Below the pieces are notes generated by a model. That model was not told the DNA's origin. It worked only from the letters and a program-made list of their open reading frames with translations, and ran no database searches. From Welwitschia mirabilis (taxonomy: Eukaryota > Gnetophyta > Gnetopsida > Welwitschiales), in contig JBOZIK010000001.1 of assembly GCA_051453625.1 (NCBI GenBank), positions 280,094,080 to 280,158,079 of the forward strand: a stretch of 64,000 bases of DNA, in the 5' to 3' direction. Each line of letters starts with the position of its first letter. Within the stretch, counting starts at the first letter, position 1. The position numbers were made by a program, and so were the translations under genes. Shown here one piece after another: positions 32,000 to 42,923 of this stretch.

Positions 32000-33700
32000 G
32001 GATATTAAGTAGGAAATAGGTTTTTATAGATATCAAGCTATTAATTTATAGCTACTAAGATAATGTTAAATTTTATGTCCTTTTTGTTTTTAATAATATC
32101 TTGAATAATGTGTTTTAGATTAAAATAATTTTTAATATCATGTCCTTAGACGTGGTGGTACTCACAATACTTCAACTCATTGTATCCTCTTAATTTGGGT
32201 GCATTTGTATCCCTTTTTCTAATTAGAGGTAATTAGATTACCTCCTTTTTCAATAGCCTTGAGAGGATTTATCTCATTGGGATATTTAATTTTACAAAAG
32301 TTCTTTTGATTTAAGAAATTACAATTTGATTTTGAGGCCTATTTTAGCCTTGATTTTGAGGTGTATATGTCTATTGTTGAGGTTGTAGTGGTGGTTACAC
32401 TTAGTGAATGGTAAAATGGTTGATGATAAGCTAGTTAAGGAGAAAGAGATTATGGTGCAAAAGCTTATGGAGCAAAAGGAGATTAAGGTGCCATTGGTAC
32501 CATCATTATGTTGCCCATCGGTTGAGGCAGGTAAACTAGTCAAATTGATTGATTGACAATAGCAACATTCTTTGGGTTGCCACCTCTAGTATTGTTTTCT
32601 CTTTTGGACAGTTTTCTTTGGGAGGTATTGCCATATTTTATAACTCCTTTTTCTTTTGCTACAACTTTGATTCTTTCACTAGGGTGACATTTTTTCTAAA
32701 GGTTTCAAACAATTTCATCCTTAAGTGTTACAAAATATATGGAATACATGACTTTGCAAATAGATAAGCCATGTCAGAATTTGTGATGGAGCTTTCTAGT
32801 TATAGGGCAATGACTGTCCATCATCATGCATAGTCTTATACTATTTTATTGAACTATTGTATTATTGTGATTACGGGATGATTAAGGCATCTAACATCAT
32901 TTATTTTGTGATGTTGATGAAGTAATGTGGAACAAATATTTTTAGTAATTATTTTAAACTTGTGATTAAATGAATTGGTATCCTATGATACCACTCAAGG
33001 GCTTGTCATTTCAAAGATCAATAAAACAGATAATAGGCTATGTTTTGTTTAATGTTGTACATATGACATGTACGTTTCTAGTTTCTTACATGCATGATTA
33101 GGTCTTCTACACCTATGAATTTCTCAAAGTTAGACATTTTACTAGGTGAGATAATTTTATAAGGAACAAAGGAGTGAATCGAAGCATCAACAATGTTGAA
33201 ATCTAAATAGATCTTATTGTTATGAAGACCTAATTTAGATCGTTAATATCTTTCTAGATTATTATTAAATCAAGTTGATTGATAGTTTTATTTTTAACTT
33301 ATCTATTTTTAGGTGATTATTCTCCATGTATGGAGTACTCAAATAAGCTATTAACGTCATTAGCCTATATCTTTGGGCCTTTTACTTGTGGTTATTACTG
33401 GGTTTTTGGGTTTTCTTCGCAATCCCATTCATTAATAAACTCTTCATCATTACTTCTTTTATGAAGAAGTTCATTTTGACAAGTTTGGATTCTTTTTTGA
33501 CTAGTTAACCCTAACCTCTTAGATACTATGATATGGATTTACTTACTAAGATGAACAAGGTATAGGTCCCAATAATCTCTAAAGTTCATGATGGCACGAA
33601 GCTCATCCATAATGCATATAGAAAGATCTTATTGGATGAGGAGTTTTTACATCTCCTCAAAAATACAAGCTTTTTTGCCTCTTGTTGATATTGGCATTGT
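32000..33700 (-). pseudogene. Gag region of element X
   Basis: Minus strand. Near 33130-32990 are KMSNFEKFIGVED, a HVRN segment and ALEWYHRI, which match the Tat Gag core (P-x-F-x-K-[YF]-D-G... and A-x-x-W[YF]). Near 32540-32330 the frame is proline- and glutamine-rich with regularly spaced stops at former CAA/CAG codons. Near 32180-32090 is a YCEYHHV-x-GHDIKNYFNLKHIIQD block, the Tat zinc-finger-like motif (C-x-[FY]-H-x5-GH-x4-C) with the last Cys replaced by Tyr. The whole is broken by many stops. Confidence 0.75.
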
Positions 33701-33766
33701 GCTATTCTAAGTCAAGATAAGGCATCAAAAAAAAATGCAAAAGATTTGATGAATGATTAAAAAACC

Positions 33767-33796
33767 CACTAGAGGGTCATCCCTCTAGTGCCAAAC
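33767..33796 (-). other. Presumed primer-binding site of X within a perfect hairpin
   Basis: Directly inside the 5' LTR the minus strand reads GTTTGGCACTAGAGGGATGA and continues into the second arm. CACTAGAGGG (33767-33776) and CCCTCTAGTG (33781-33790) are perfect inverted repeats around a 4-base loop. TTTGGC-x-CTAGAGGG fits the position of a PBS; the matching tRNA is not determined. Confidence 0.55.
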
Positions 33797-35312
33797 TATT
33801 TACAAGAACTTTTTTATTCTAAATGAAGGATTAGTTGTAATGTCATGCGATGATAGATGATTTGGTTAGTTTGATGATGATTTGGTTGAGTTTAAATAGA
33901 ATTTAGTGATTTGCATTAGTTTGACTAAGTTAACTGGGCTTGATCGAGATTGGCTGTGGTTGACTATGGTTTACTAATATTGACTAACTTTAATTGACTT
34001 CATTTTAACATAATTTATTTGAGTTTGACTCAATTTGACTATTTAAGTCGATATTCGATATTACAATGTTGTTGAATAGGTTTGATTAGGACTTAATAGT
34101 TTTTTACTAAACTTGTTTTTGGATGAGCTTTTAACTGAATTTTTGAGAGTTTGATTAGCAGAAATTAAAATCAAAGATCACTTTTTTTGTAGCATTTTAA
34201 AAAAAAATTAAAGAAAATTTTAGATTTTAATTAAATGAAAGCCTAATTTTTTGAAAATTCATACTAAATCACAATTTTTGTTTTAAAGAAATTAACTTTT
34301 TGAAATGGAGAAAATGGGGAAAAAATTTAAAAAAAACTAACAGGAACAACTGATTCAACTATTTTTTAAGAAATAACTTCACCGAAGGATAAAATTATGC
34401 ATCCCTTTGCAGAAAAAACAAAGGCCCTTAGCCTATTTCAAATAATTGAAAATTCATTACTAAGACATCAAATAGTAATCAATTTTTGATGAAGACAATG
34501 CATTGAGAAGGTTTTTAATAAATTAATCATTGTTTAAAAACATATTAGAAGAGGATAAACACAGAAACCCTCAAAAAGAATTCATCACAAATAAAATCCT
34601 TTAAAACTTAAATAATCTTTAAAATCAAAACATGTAAAAAGAAAGCTCTAAATGTAGGCAAGGGATGAAACAAAGCCTTTAAAATAAGCTAAGGATGAAC
34701 ATATCTAAAAACTAAATTTTGTATATAGCTAAGAAGATAGCATCTACTTGGTTGTTCAATAGTTCTCTCTTTTTGTGCATCTATCTATGATCTCTAACAT
34801 TGTGATTTCTAAAATTGTCCCTTGTTCTTACATTTGTTATATTCACCCTTATTTTTGAATCTTGCTTCTGTTTTTCACCATTGCTCTAGCATTGTTTTTT
34901 CCCTTTATTTTGAAGCACTACCTCTTCTTTGCCTTCACTTCATTGGTGCTTCCCCTATTTTCTCTACTTTCCACCATGATCTATTGTGTTCTTTAGATGT
35001 TAGTCTCCCACCATGATCTGCTGTGTGCTCTCGATGTCAGTCTCCTACAATCTATACATCTAAAATTATTATTGGCTTTGTGATCTCCTCCTTAATGATT
35101 TCTCTTTACTTTTTGTTTATCATTTGTGATGTTCCTCCATCTTTATACCTGCTCACATCACTTTTTACTTTCAATCTAATGGGTTTACATTTCTTTCTTT
35201 AGTAATCCACTGTGCATTGGATTACTTCATCATTGTCCTCTGATTCTGTGCTAAATGCATTGGTTTGGTCGTTCTCTGCCTTTGCTGCTTTGAGGTGTGC
35301 ACCACTATTATA
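33797..35312 (-). repeat. 5' LTR of element X
   Basis: Direct repeat of 11919-13416. Its outer edge ends ...CCACTATTATA, followed directly by ACTAA. Identity with the other copy is about 80% by eye. A possible minus-strand TATA box was not identified with confidence. Confidence 0.85.
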
Positions 35313-35317
35313 ACTAA
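35313..35317. other. Right target-site duplication of element X (ACTAA)
   Basis: Matches 11914-11918 exactly and abuts the LTR edge. Confidence 0.8.
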
Positions 35318-36618
35318 GTTATATTTTAACTATGGATAATAATATACATTATGTAATAAAATGATTAAATTATCATAGCTTAACATCACAATACTGACAC
35401 TTTTAAACATAACAGATTCACCATCTATGATGTATTAATGCAACTTGTGCTATTTTAAAACTCATTAAAATTTAATAAAAAATTAAAAAGTTGGATTTAC
35501 TATTTACATATTTAATACTATCAAAGTCAAGTACTAGTGCATGTAATCATCAATAAAATCATTATTATTCATTATGCTAATGTTACAGGTGATTACATTT
35601 AAATGGGAAATTTTATTTTTAACAATAGATATGGAAGTAATTTATTTACTATTTCTTTTTCCTTTCTTTTTATCCTTTTCATTATTAAAGTATTAGGCTT
35701 TATTTTTCTCAATACACTCCTTGTTTTATGGCTTGTTCCATTAGATTACCATGTTTCTCTTATGTTTGTAGTTGAAGCACTTACCTTTGAATCTTCATTT
35801 CTTTTGATTTTTCTCTTGAATTTTAAGTATCATGTTTGAGGAATGTATGGAATTTATATTATTCAAAGAGGCCTTATAAGCATAAGTGAGGTTTATCATA
35901 ATTTCATAAGATAAGGTATTAACACCTTGTTTTACTGCAATAAAGGTCTTGAGTGCTTTATAATTTGAAAAATGTGATTTTTAGAAATAGTGCTTTGAGT
36001 CGATATCTCCTAATTATTTCCTTATGCCATTAGTTGTTGTTATAGATTAGTTAGCCTTTATACCATGATGAAAATAGGATAAGTAGAAATGTAACATAAG
36101 TTTTCAAATTCTATAATGATGAACCTAAACTGACCATCGTTCTTAACATCAAATACTTTTCTTAGCATTTCCCACCTTAAAGAGGTTATTTAATCTCTAC
36201 TAATTGTAAGATCAATGTGAGAATCCATGATATATATGATACTATATTTCACATGGTTATCTAATGTTTAGATCTCTTTGTTAGATATTCCAAGCCTCTT
36301 ATAAATGAAGTCCTATAGATCTTTTACATCTAGATACATCTTTATCATCCTACTCTATGTTAGAAAATTTTTGAAACTTCTTAGTATCATTTTTGGTACC
36401 ATAAGAATCTTTATTCCATAGATTCTAACATGCTATGATGGGACTATCAATTTTAGTAGGGATAAAACCTGTTTTTTTCTAGTGCAATTGTTTACAAGAT
36501 TCTTTAAACTTCTCAATTTCATTAATGATTTTCTCCTAGGTCATGGTCCTATTATTAGAACTATCATGATTCCATATTATTTGTTATATGTAGGTATGTT
36601 CATAATGCTAGTAGGTTG
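35318..36618 (-). pseudogene. Copia gag and protease end of element Z
   Basis: Minus strand from the PBS. Around 36540-36400 a Gag-like stretch reads EKIINEIEKFKESCKQLH and later a lysine-rich NDTKKFQKF. Stops are frequent. At the left edge (35318-35350) the frame contains NVYYYP and LKYNL, the D-V-[YL]-Y-V-P-x-L-x-x-N-L motif that precedes the GAG-pre-integrase domain. The next residues of that domain are at 11913 on the other side of X, in the same frame. Confidence 0.65.
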
Positions 36619-36630
36619 GGTTTGATACCA
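36619..36630 (-). other. Primer-binding site of element Z
   Basis: Minus strand TGGTATCAAACC, against TGGTATCAGAGC in intact copia elements. It directly abuts the LTR edge at 36631. Confidence 0.75.
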
Positions 36631-36686
36631 ACTAAGAATATAATGTAACAATTACTAATTGGATGAAAAATGAAACACTAAAGATA

Positions 36687-36764
36687 TATATGTGTATATA
36701 TGCATTCATATATACATATATACACATACACACACATATATATAACATATACATATACATATAC

Positions 36765-36813
<49 letters not shown>
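36687..36813. repeat. (TA)n / (TATACA)n / (TG)n compound microsatellite
   Basis: ATATAC/ACATAT repeats, then (AT)n and about 19 TG units up to the gap edge. Confidence 0.9.
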
Positions 36814-37414
36814 NNNNNNNNNNNNNNNNNNNNNNNNNNNNNNNNNNNNNNNNNNNNNNNNNNNNNNNNNNNNNNNNNNNNNNNNNNNNNNNNNNNNNNN
36901 NNNNNNNNNNNNNNNNNNNNNNNNNNNNNNNNNNNNNNNNNNNNNNNNNNNNNNNNNNNNNNNNNNNNNNNNNNNNNNNNNNNNNNNNNNNNNNNNNNNN
37001 NNNNNNNNNNNNNNNNNNNNNNNNNNNNNNNNNNNNNNNNNNNNNNNNNNNNNNNNNNNNNNNNNNNNNNNNNNNNNNNNNNNNNNNNNNNNNNNNNNNN
37101 NNNNNNNNNNNNNNNNNNNNNNNNNNNNNNNNNNNNNNNNNNNNNNNNNNNNNNNNNNNNNNNNNNNNNNNNNNNNNNNNNNNNNNNNNNNNNNNNNNNN
37201 NNNNNNNNNNNNNNNNNNNNNNNNNNNNNNNNNNNNNNNNNNNNNNNNNNNNNNNNNNNNNNNNNNNNNNNNNNNNNNNNNNNNNNNNNNNNNNNNNNNN
37301 NNNNNNNNNNNNNNNNNNNNNNNNNNNNNNNNNNNNNNNNNNNNNNNNNNNNNNNNNNNNNNNNNNNNNNNNNNNNNNNNNNNNNNNNNNNNNNNNNNNN
37401 NNNNNNNNNNNNNN
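36814..37414. other. Assembly gap (601 N)
   Basis: Run of N starting inside a (TG)n tract. Confidence 1.
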
Positions 37415-37447
37415 AACTATTATAACTATTAGTTAACAATACTAACA

Positions 37448-39803
37448 TTCACTGGCAATTAGCATCATTTTATTAAATAAATTTTTCATGATTAATGACA
37501 TTAATTATAAGTGTTTTTAGCTTTTTAAGAAAACTACAAATAGAAATTAATAATTAATTACTTGTAAAGGTAAGAATAAATTAAGATAATTTTTCTTAAA
37601 TTAGACTCATTATGTGATCTGTAAAAATTAACTTCATTAAGGTTGAATGCATATAAATATACTTTATGAGATCACACTCAAGTGTAAAAGCTTGTCCAAA
37701 TTTTTAGAGTTGTGATACTACCACACTACACTAAAAAGATCATAACTTTTATACTATTTTGAATTTTTAAGTAACTAAGGACCCTTTGAAAAGCTTATTT
37801 AATTCTCTATATATTACTCATTTATTATAAATAATTAGGTATTAATTGTGTAAATTAAAACTAAATGCTTACTATTTTTAGTTTTTATTTTTTGAGATAT
37901 TTTCATAAAATAATTCTTTAAAATTGATTATATATTAGAAAAATCATTAAATTTTATTTATTTTTAAATAAGTTATAATATTATTAATTATATTTCCATT
38001 TCAAAAAAATTGAACTTTAGCTATCATAACGATGTATAGTCTATAACTAAATTTATAACAATTATAGTTGTTAAAATTAACATAAATACTTAATCTAATT
38101 ATATCATGTAATATATAAAATAAATGTAAGAAAAATAAATATAGAAATTAATTTAAAGTAAATTATTTTAATGAATTTTGACATGAAGAACTATCTAGCA
38201 TAAATGAAACTAAAGGATTAGATAATTCACGCTAATAAGAGGAGTTTAATGTAAATTTGATGTAAAATAAAACTATAAAGTACATTCAATATTTCATAAT
38301 GCAAAATGAACATGTTACTCAAAACTTAAAATGAATGCTTAATCACTTAGCAAAATTTTCATTGGTAATCTCATCAATCTAGCATGTGAAGAGATCTCTC
38401 AGACATCTCCCTCATTTTGGTTTTAAGCTAATAGAAAGAATAATTTTAATAAAATAAGCATTATAATAAACATATATAATGGATTAAGGTAATACTTTAT
38501 TATGCCACTAATTTTCTTAAGAAAATAGACAATATGAAAGTAAAATAAGTAGAGCAAACCTACTTGGAAAAGTAATACTACTATTTCATGAACATTAATA
38601 AAGATTTGATAACTTCCTAAGCTCAAAGATCTTTAGTTACAAGCTTCAAGCTTCAAGCTCTAAGATCTAAGCTTCAAACCCAGAAGTAAATGATAGAACA
38701 AATATTATTTATCCACTTGATCAAAAGCCACACACATCATTTTATTCATAAAGTAATATAATCATATTAAAATAGATAATGTTGATCACACTAAATTAGA
38801 TAAGATTGATAATTGGTAGGTTGGATGAGCTTAAGTGATATGTGAAACTGATGTATGAATGATAACAAGAAATCATATTTATGACTTATGTACCTATTTA
38901 GGGTAAGTAATATTTTTACTTTAATTAGCAATGTTAATTAGTTACATCCTTTCCTCATGCTAGTTTCTTTTAATCCTTCATAAGCTCATAACCATAGTTA
39001 ATTAATTTAAAAGATGCATTGAACACTATGTAATATGCATTGGAAGAATAAATCTTTTCTTTTACAAAAATTTTGAAAGTACCATTTTTCATAATGAGAT
39101 AAATTTTTCCAATTCCAATAAATAATAAAATAGACATTTTATGAATTAACTACTTTTATAAGTATTAAGAAGAATAAAAGACATGGTAGAGTAAAGTCTA
39201 TGCTTTCATCCTTTTAAGTTAAAGATAACAGTGGATTTACATATTTATACTATCATTAATTTTAAGATACATCAAATCTATCAATACAAAACTTAAGATA
39301 GATAATGTCTTAATTGAATCTAATACACTTCATTTTTTTATCCTTTTATTCACTTTATTTGCTAACTATATTAACCATTTACATTCACCAAGTAATTTTG
39401 CTTATTATGATTGAATAAAACACATGAATAAATGAGTAAAACAAAGATTTAATATGTCATTTATGTTAATATATTATTATTATTATTATTTTATACCTTC
39501 TTGTAAATTTTTAATTTAATAATTTTACCATATAAATTAGATGCCTTTACATAAATGGAGTTATTTGATTTTAACATTTAAAGGGATTTTGTTTGTCAAT
39601 TTTTCCTCATGAAAAATTAAAATTTCTATTAAGTAATTATTGTTTTTATTATGTTTAACAAAAAAATATCTAAAGTACAAATAATTACTAAAAATTAAGA
39701 TTAATTACTTAAAATATAATACAAGCCTTCATAATTTAAAATTAAGTATATCTTCAACAAAACTGAAAAAAATTATAAGATACTATTGGTTAAAAAAACT
39801 AAA
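37448..39803. other. AT-rich stretch without recognised genes
   Basis: Extremely AT-rich and almost free of CpG. A small repeat of AAGCTTC-like words lies at 38630-38690 and a (TAT)n run at about 39468-39490. A 67-codon open stretch on the minus strand (38423-38626) is hydrophobic but has no recognisable domain and is probably chance. Confidence 0.5.
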
Positions 39804-41147
39804 TGTTATAAGGATCATTGAACTTAGGGGAAAGAGTGAATGAGTTCTTAATAACATAATCAAGTTAGAATTACTAACTAAAAATTATACTCTCACTAGT
39901 TTATGTGATTTTCCAACTTGAGTCAGTTCACACTCAGAGGGTAGATCACCTTCACATCTCTAGATAATTTTCTTGTAATTAAAATAGTGGTTTTGGAATA
40001 CCACTAAATAATAGTCATATGAGCTTCTCCTTGTAAGGCAATAATCTGTTCCCCTTAAGAACTATTAATGAATTAGCAACGTAAAGTGTCTACTAGCACT
40101 TGGCCAAGCTACTACATGCACATCTTTGTAAGGGTTGCTTTACATGTTTGAATCCCTAAGTAAGCAACCCTAAAGAAAATGTCTATCAAAAGAAAAATAA
40201 GTAATAATAATGACTCTCTAAATCAAATAAGTATACAATGAAGAACCAAAATTAGAGAATAAAGGAGAATGAGCCTGAATGATAAAGTTGAATGATGTAG
40301 CTTGTCCCTTTCTTTTGAAATCCTCTTCTAAATAAATCAATCTCTAAGATTGCTATATTGGAGTTGTCCAAATCACCATGACTAAACTATATGTGTTCAT
40401 GAATAGTGTCAGTAGCCTTTTTAGATTTATTTAGTTATATTTAATCAATTATACTTATGTCTTTATGCTCCACAAGTTTTCCCATCTTCTGACTCTTGAA
40501 ATACATGTTGGATTTTATTTGCATCATTTTAAAGAGTCATAAATGTCTATATTTCATTCTATAATGGATAATTTTTAATTCTTCTATTCTTGGCAAATAT
40601 ATCTTTGGAATTTAAAGATGTCCTTCACTTAGAAGACATCTTTGGTAAACTTCACATTGAATTTAAAAACTTCAAACTAAATAATTTATGACCTTTCAAA
40701 ATCATTATTCTAGTAGGTAAAATTTCTTAGATGGCTTATAAATTTAATTTCATGGCAAACATCTTTTATTCTTAAATATTTCTTCTATCATTAACTCAGC
40801 TAATCCTTGAAGATGTCTTTAGACTACAAGACATCTTTTTATCAGTGACTTTATATTCAGTTTAGACATATTTGACCAAGTGATGATGTCTTCAACATAT
40901 GAAGATATCTTTTACTATGTAAAGATGTCTTTGAAAGGAGAGATGTCTTTCATATTTATTTAAGATGATTTCTACATTTAAATATGTCTTTCATGCTTGA
41001 AAATATCTTTTTCTCTTAATATGTCTTCCAACTTAAAGATGTCTTTCAAGCATCTTTTCTAAAATATTTAACTAATTACCCTACACACAAGCCACTATGT
41101 ATTTGACATTGACAAGTGGCATTATTAAAATTAATATTTTGCTAATA
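39804..41147 (-). repeat. 3' LTR of element V, with GATGTC/GACATC array
   Basis: Direct repeat of 49208-50518: shared ACTCAGAG(G/T)GTAGATC, AAAATAGTGGTTTT, CTACTACATGCACATC, GAAGGGTTGCTT-like, TGATGTAGCTTGTCCCTT and CAAGCATCTTT blocks. Between 40613 and 41060 the word AAGATGTCTTT or its complement AAAGACATCTT occurs about a dozen times, with small variants. A polypurine tract (minus AAAAAGGAGAAGAT, 41148-41161) follows on the internal side. Confidence 0.85.
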
Positions 41148-41161
41148 ATCTTCTCCTTTTT

Positions 41162-42923
41162 AATGATGTCTAAAATTTGGCAAATCCTATTATTATAAGC
41201 TTTAACGGTCGTGATTAAGATCACATGAAATCAAGCATTGCTTATTTGTAACCCATAGCTACTAAACTACGTATTATGAAAAATATAGAATTTAATAATC
41301 AGATCATGAATTCACAAAATTTTAAGAGTTAAGAGCCCATGAATTATTTAGATGCACATATTAAAGTAAAAAATGTAAGCATACCATATAATAACTATTT
41401 AAGTCACTTTCACAATTTATAAAAGCAAGCCCCTCATTATAATAGAGTTTTAGTGTTGTTCTTTCTATAGGGACAAACCAAGTAGAAGACTTAAATAGAG
41501 GTAACATAAAAATATTTTATTCTATAATGAATCAAAGAAAAATTGAGAATTGATATTGAGACGAGTTTGAACTTGGATGACAAAGTAGGTAAATGAGCTA
41601 CTTCCAAAGGTCTAGCTTAAATCATCTAATAATAAAACCTTCACTTCAACAAAACATTTAGTCCCTTTAATATTTCATAGCCTAATGTAAGCATGGAAAT
41701 TAAGAACTATTATGCTTAAGATCCATCAAACAAGATGACTACAGCTAAACGTAACCTCAGAAACTCACTCGGTAATGAAAAAACTCAATAGTGTAGTTCA
41801 ACTTGAGTATTAAAGGTATGAGGTTAATTACAATTTAAAATAAAAAATGAAGACTACTAATTTATTAAAAATAGTAATTATATACATTAGGGGATAAAAG
41901 CAAAGCTCACATGGACTTCTCAAAGATAGCCTTGAAGCTAGTTCACTCTCAAAAGAGGATCTTATAATGATATCATGAAGATAATTTCTTTTTAATCTTT
42001 TACCACCTAGATTCCTCGTATAATGATATATGCATGGACTTTTTATAGGTGAGGATATGGTTAACGTGATTTAGCATTAAGTGTTAGATGCATGATTATA
42101 ATTCTTTTATCATGTATTAGGTAGGATGGATAAGATTCCATTTTGTAGCATTAGGTAGAATCTTCATCCTATAGCATTAGGTGAAATATTAATGATGTAG
42201 TGTTTCATCTTCTTGTATTAGGTGGAGGTTGTCATGATAAGTCTAACACTTGGCCTTTGAATCATAATGCCTCCACTAACCACTGCTATCATTATGTCTC
42301 CAACATCACCACCATGTCATGACCTCATGTCGTTGCCTCATGTCTCTTCCATCATTACCACATGCCATTGAAGATAATATTTGTTTTTATGTAATAACTA
42401 AGTAATCCCATAGTCTGAAGTTGATCTCTTTTCCATGACGATTTCAAAATGTAACTCTTAAATTATTTTTCCCTAAAGGACTAGTGGCACCAATGACATG
42501 AATGGTGGCACTAATGTTTTCAGCTGGACTATCTTTAAAATTTTCTATGTTATTCAAAATGTAGCATGTTACTTGAAATTCTTATGAAAAGTGCATATGT
42601 TCATCCATAATGTTTAAAATGGTAGAAGATATAATTTTATGATAAAACAGCTATTTTAATGTCAAGCTAAATTGGTCTAATATATTTATCAGAATGTCAT
42701 TTTTTTATGTTATCAATAGCTAATGCTAACATACAAAAACAAGTGTGCCATAGTATTAAAATATCAAATAATAAGCAAAACAAAAGAGCATGCTAAAGGA
42801 AAAATATGCAAACATATCATGAATGATCATATAAGAATGATATCACTCATAAGGTAACCAACTAAAATCCTCCTAGGTAAAGCAACTCCAGCCTCAAACA
42901 AGTGTCTAAAGATAGATTTTCCA
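41162..42923. other. 3' non-coding region of V, with short repeats
   Basis: No coding signal recognised. At 42114-42235 the word GTATTAGGT/GCATTAGGT followed by (A/G)GAAT recurs four times at roughly 35-50-base spacing. At 42270-42370 ATGTC/CATGTC words are frequent. Confidence 0.5.

Larger units (their letters stand above)
11919..35312 (-). mobile_element. Ty3/gypsy Tat-type element X, interrupted by Y
   Basis: Paired LTRs of 1498 and 1516 bp (11919-13416 and 33797-35312) with a perfect 5-base target duplication. Internal order on the minus strand from the right: PBS region, gag, protease, reverse transcriptase, RNase H, a second archaeal-type RNase H, integrase, a long 3' region with gaps and microsatellites, and a polypurine tract. 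A double RNase H followed by integrase marks the Tat branch of plant Ty3/gypsy elements. Element Y (20667-30940) splits it between protease and reverse transcriptase. Without Y the element would be about 13 kb. It inserted into copia element Z. All coding parts are broken by stops, mostly of the CAA/CAG/CGA-to-stop or TGG-to-stop type. Confidence 0.85.
1737..37447 (-). mobile_element. Outer Ty1/copia element Z, split by W and X
   Basis: Pieces of one minus-strand copia element can be placed in order from right to left: 5' LTR (36631-37447), PBS TGGTATCAAACC (36619-36630), gag (about 35318-36618), pre-integrase to RNase H (about 9215-11913), the last part of RNase H (about 1870-1958), a purine tract, and the 3' LTR (1737-1854). 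The two LTR copies share their outer and inner edges. Element X separates gag from the pre-integrase region and element W separates two parts of RNase H. With X and one copy of its target duplication left out, the minus-strand frame runs from the right piece into the left piece, which is the strongest evidence that these pieces belong together. All coding parts carry many stops, mostly explainable as C-to-T or G-to-A changes. A target duplication for Z is not clear because of the Ns at 1725-1732. Confidence 0.75.
36631..37447 (-). repeat. 5' LTR of element Z, expanded by microsatellite and gap
   Basis: The edges match the left LTR (1737-1854): ACTAAGAATATAATG at the low side and TTAGTTAACAATACTAACA at the high side. 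Between them are (TA/TG/CA) tracts from about 36687 to 36813 and a 601-N gap (36814-37414). The left copy is only 118 bp, so the difference is due to repeat growth or an insertion hidden in the gap. Confidence 0.6.

Noticed and set aside
36663-36813. Frames reading as Y/T/I/H or C/V repeats
   Set aside because: Translations of the TA/TG microsatellite, not proteins.
40613-41060. CRISPR-like array because of regularly recurring short words
   Set aside because: Spacing is irregular, words occur in both orientations, the array is within a plant LTR, and CRISPR is not expected in a plant nuclear genome.
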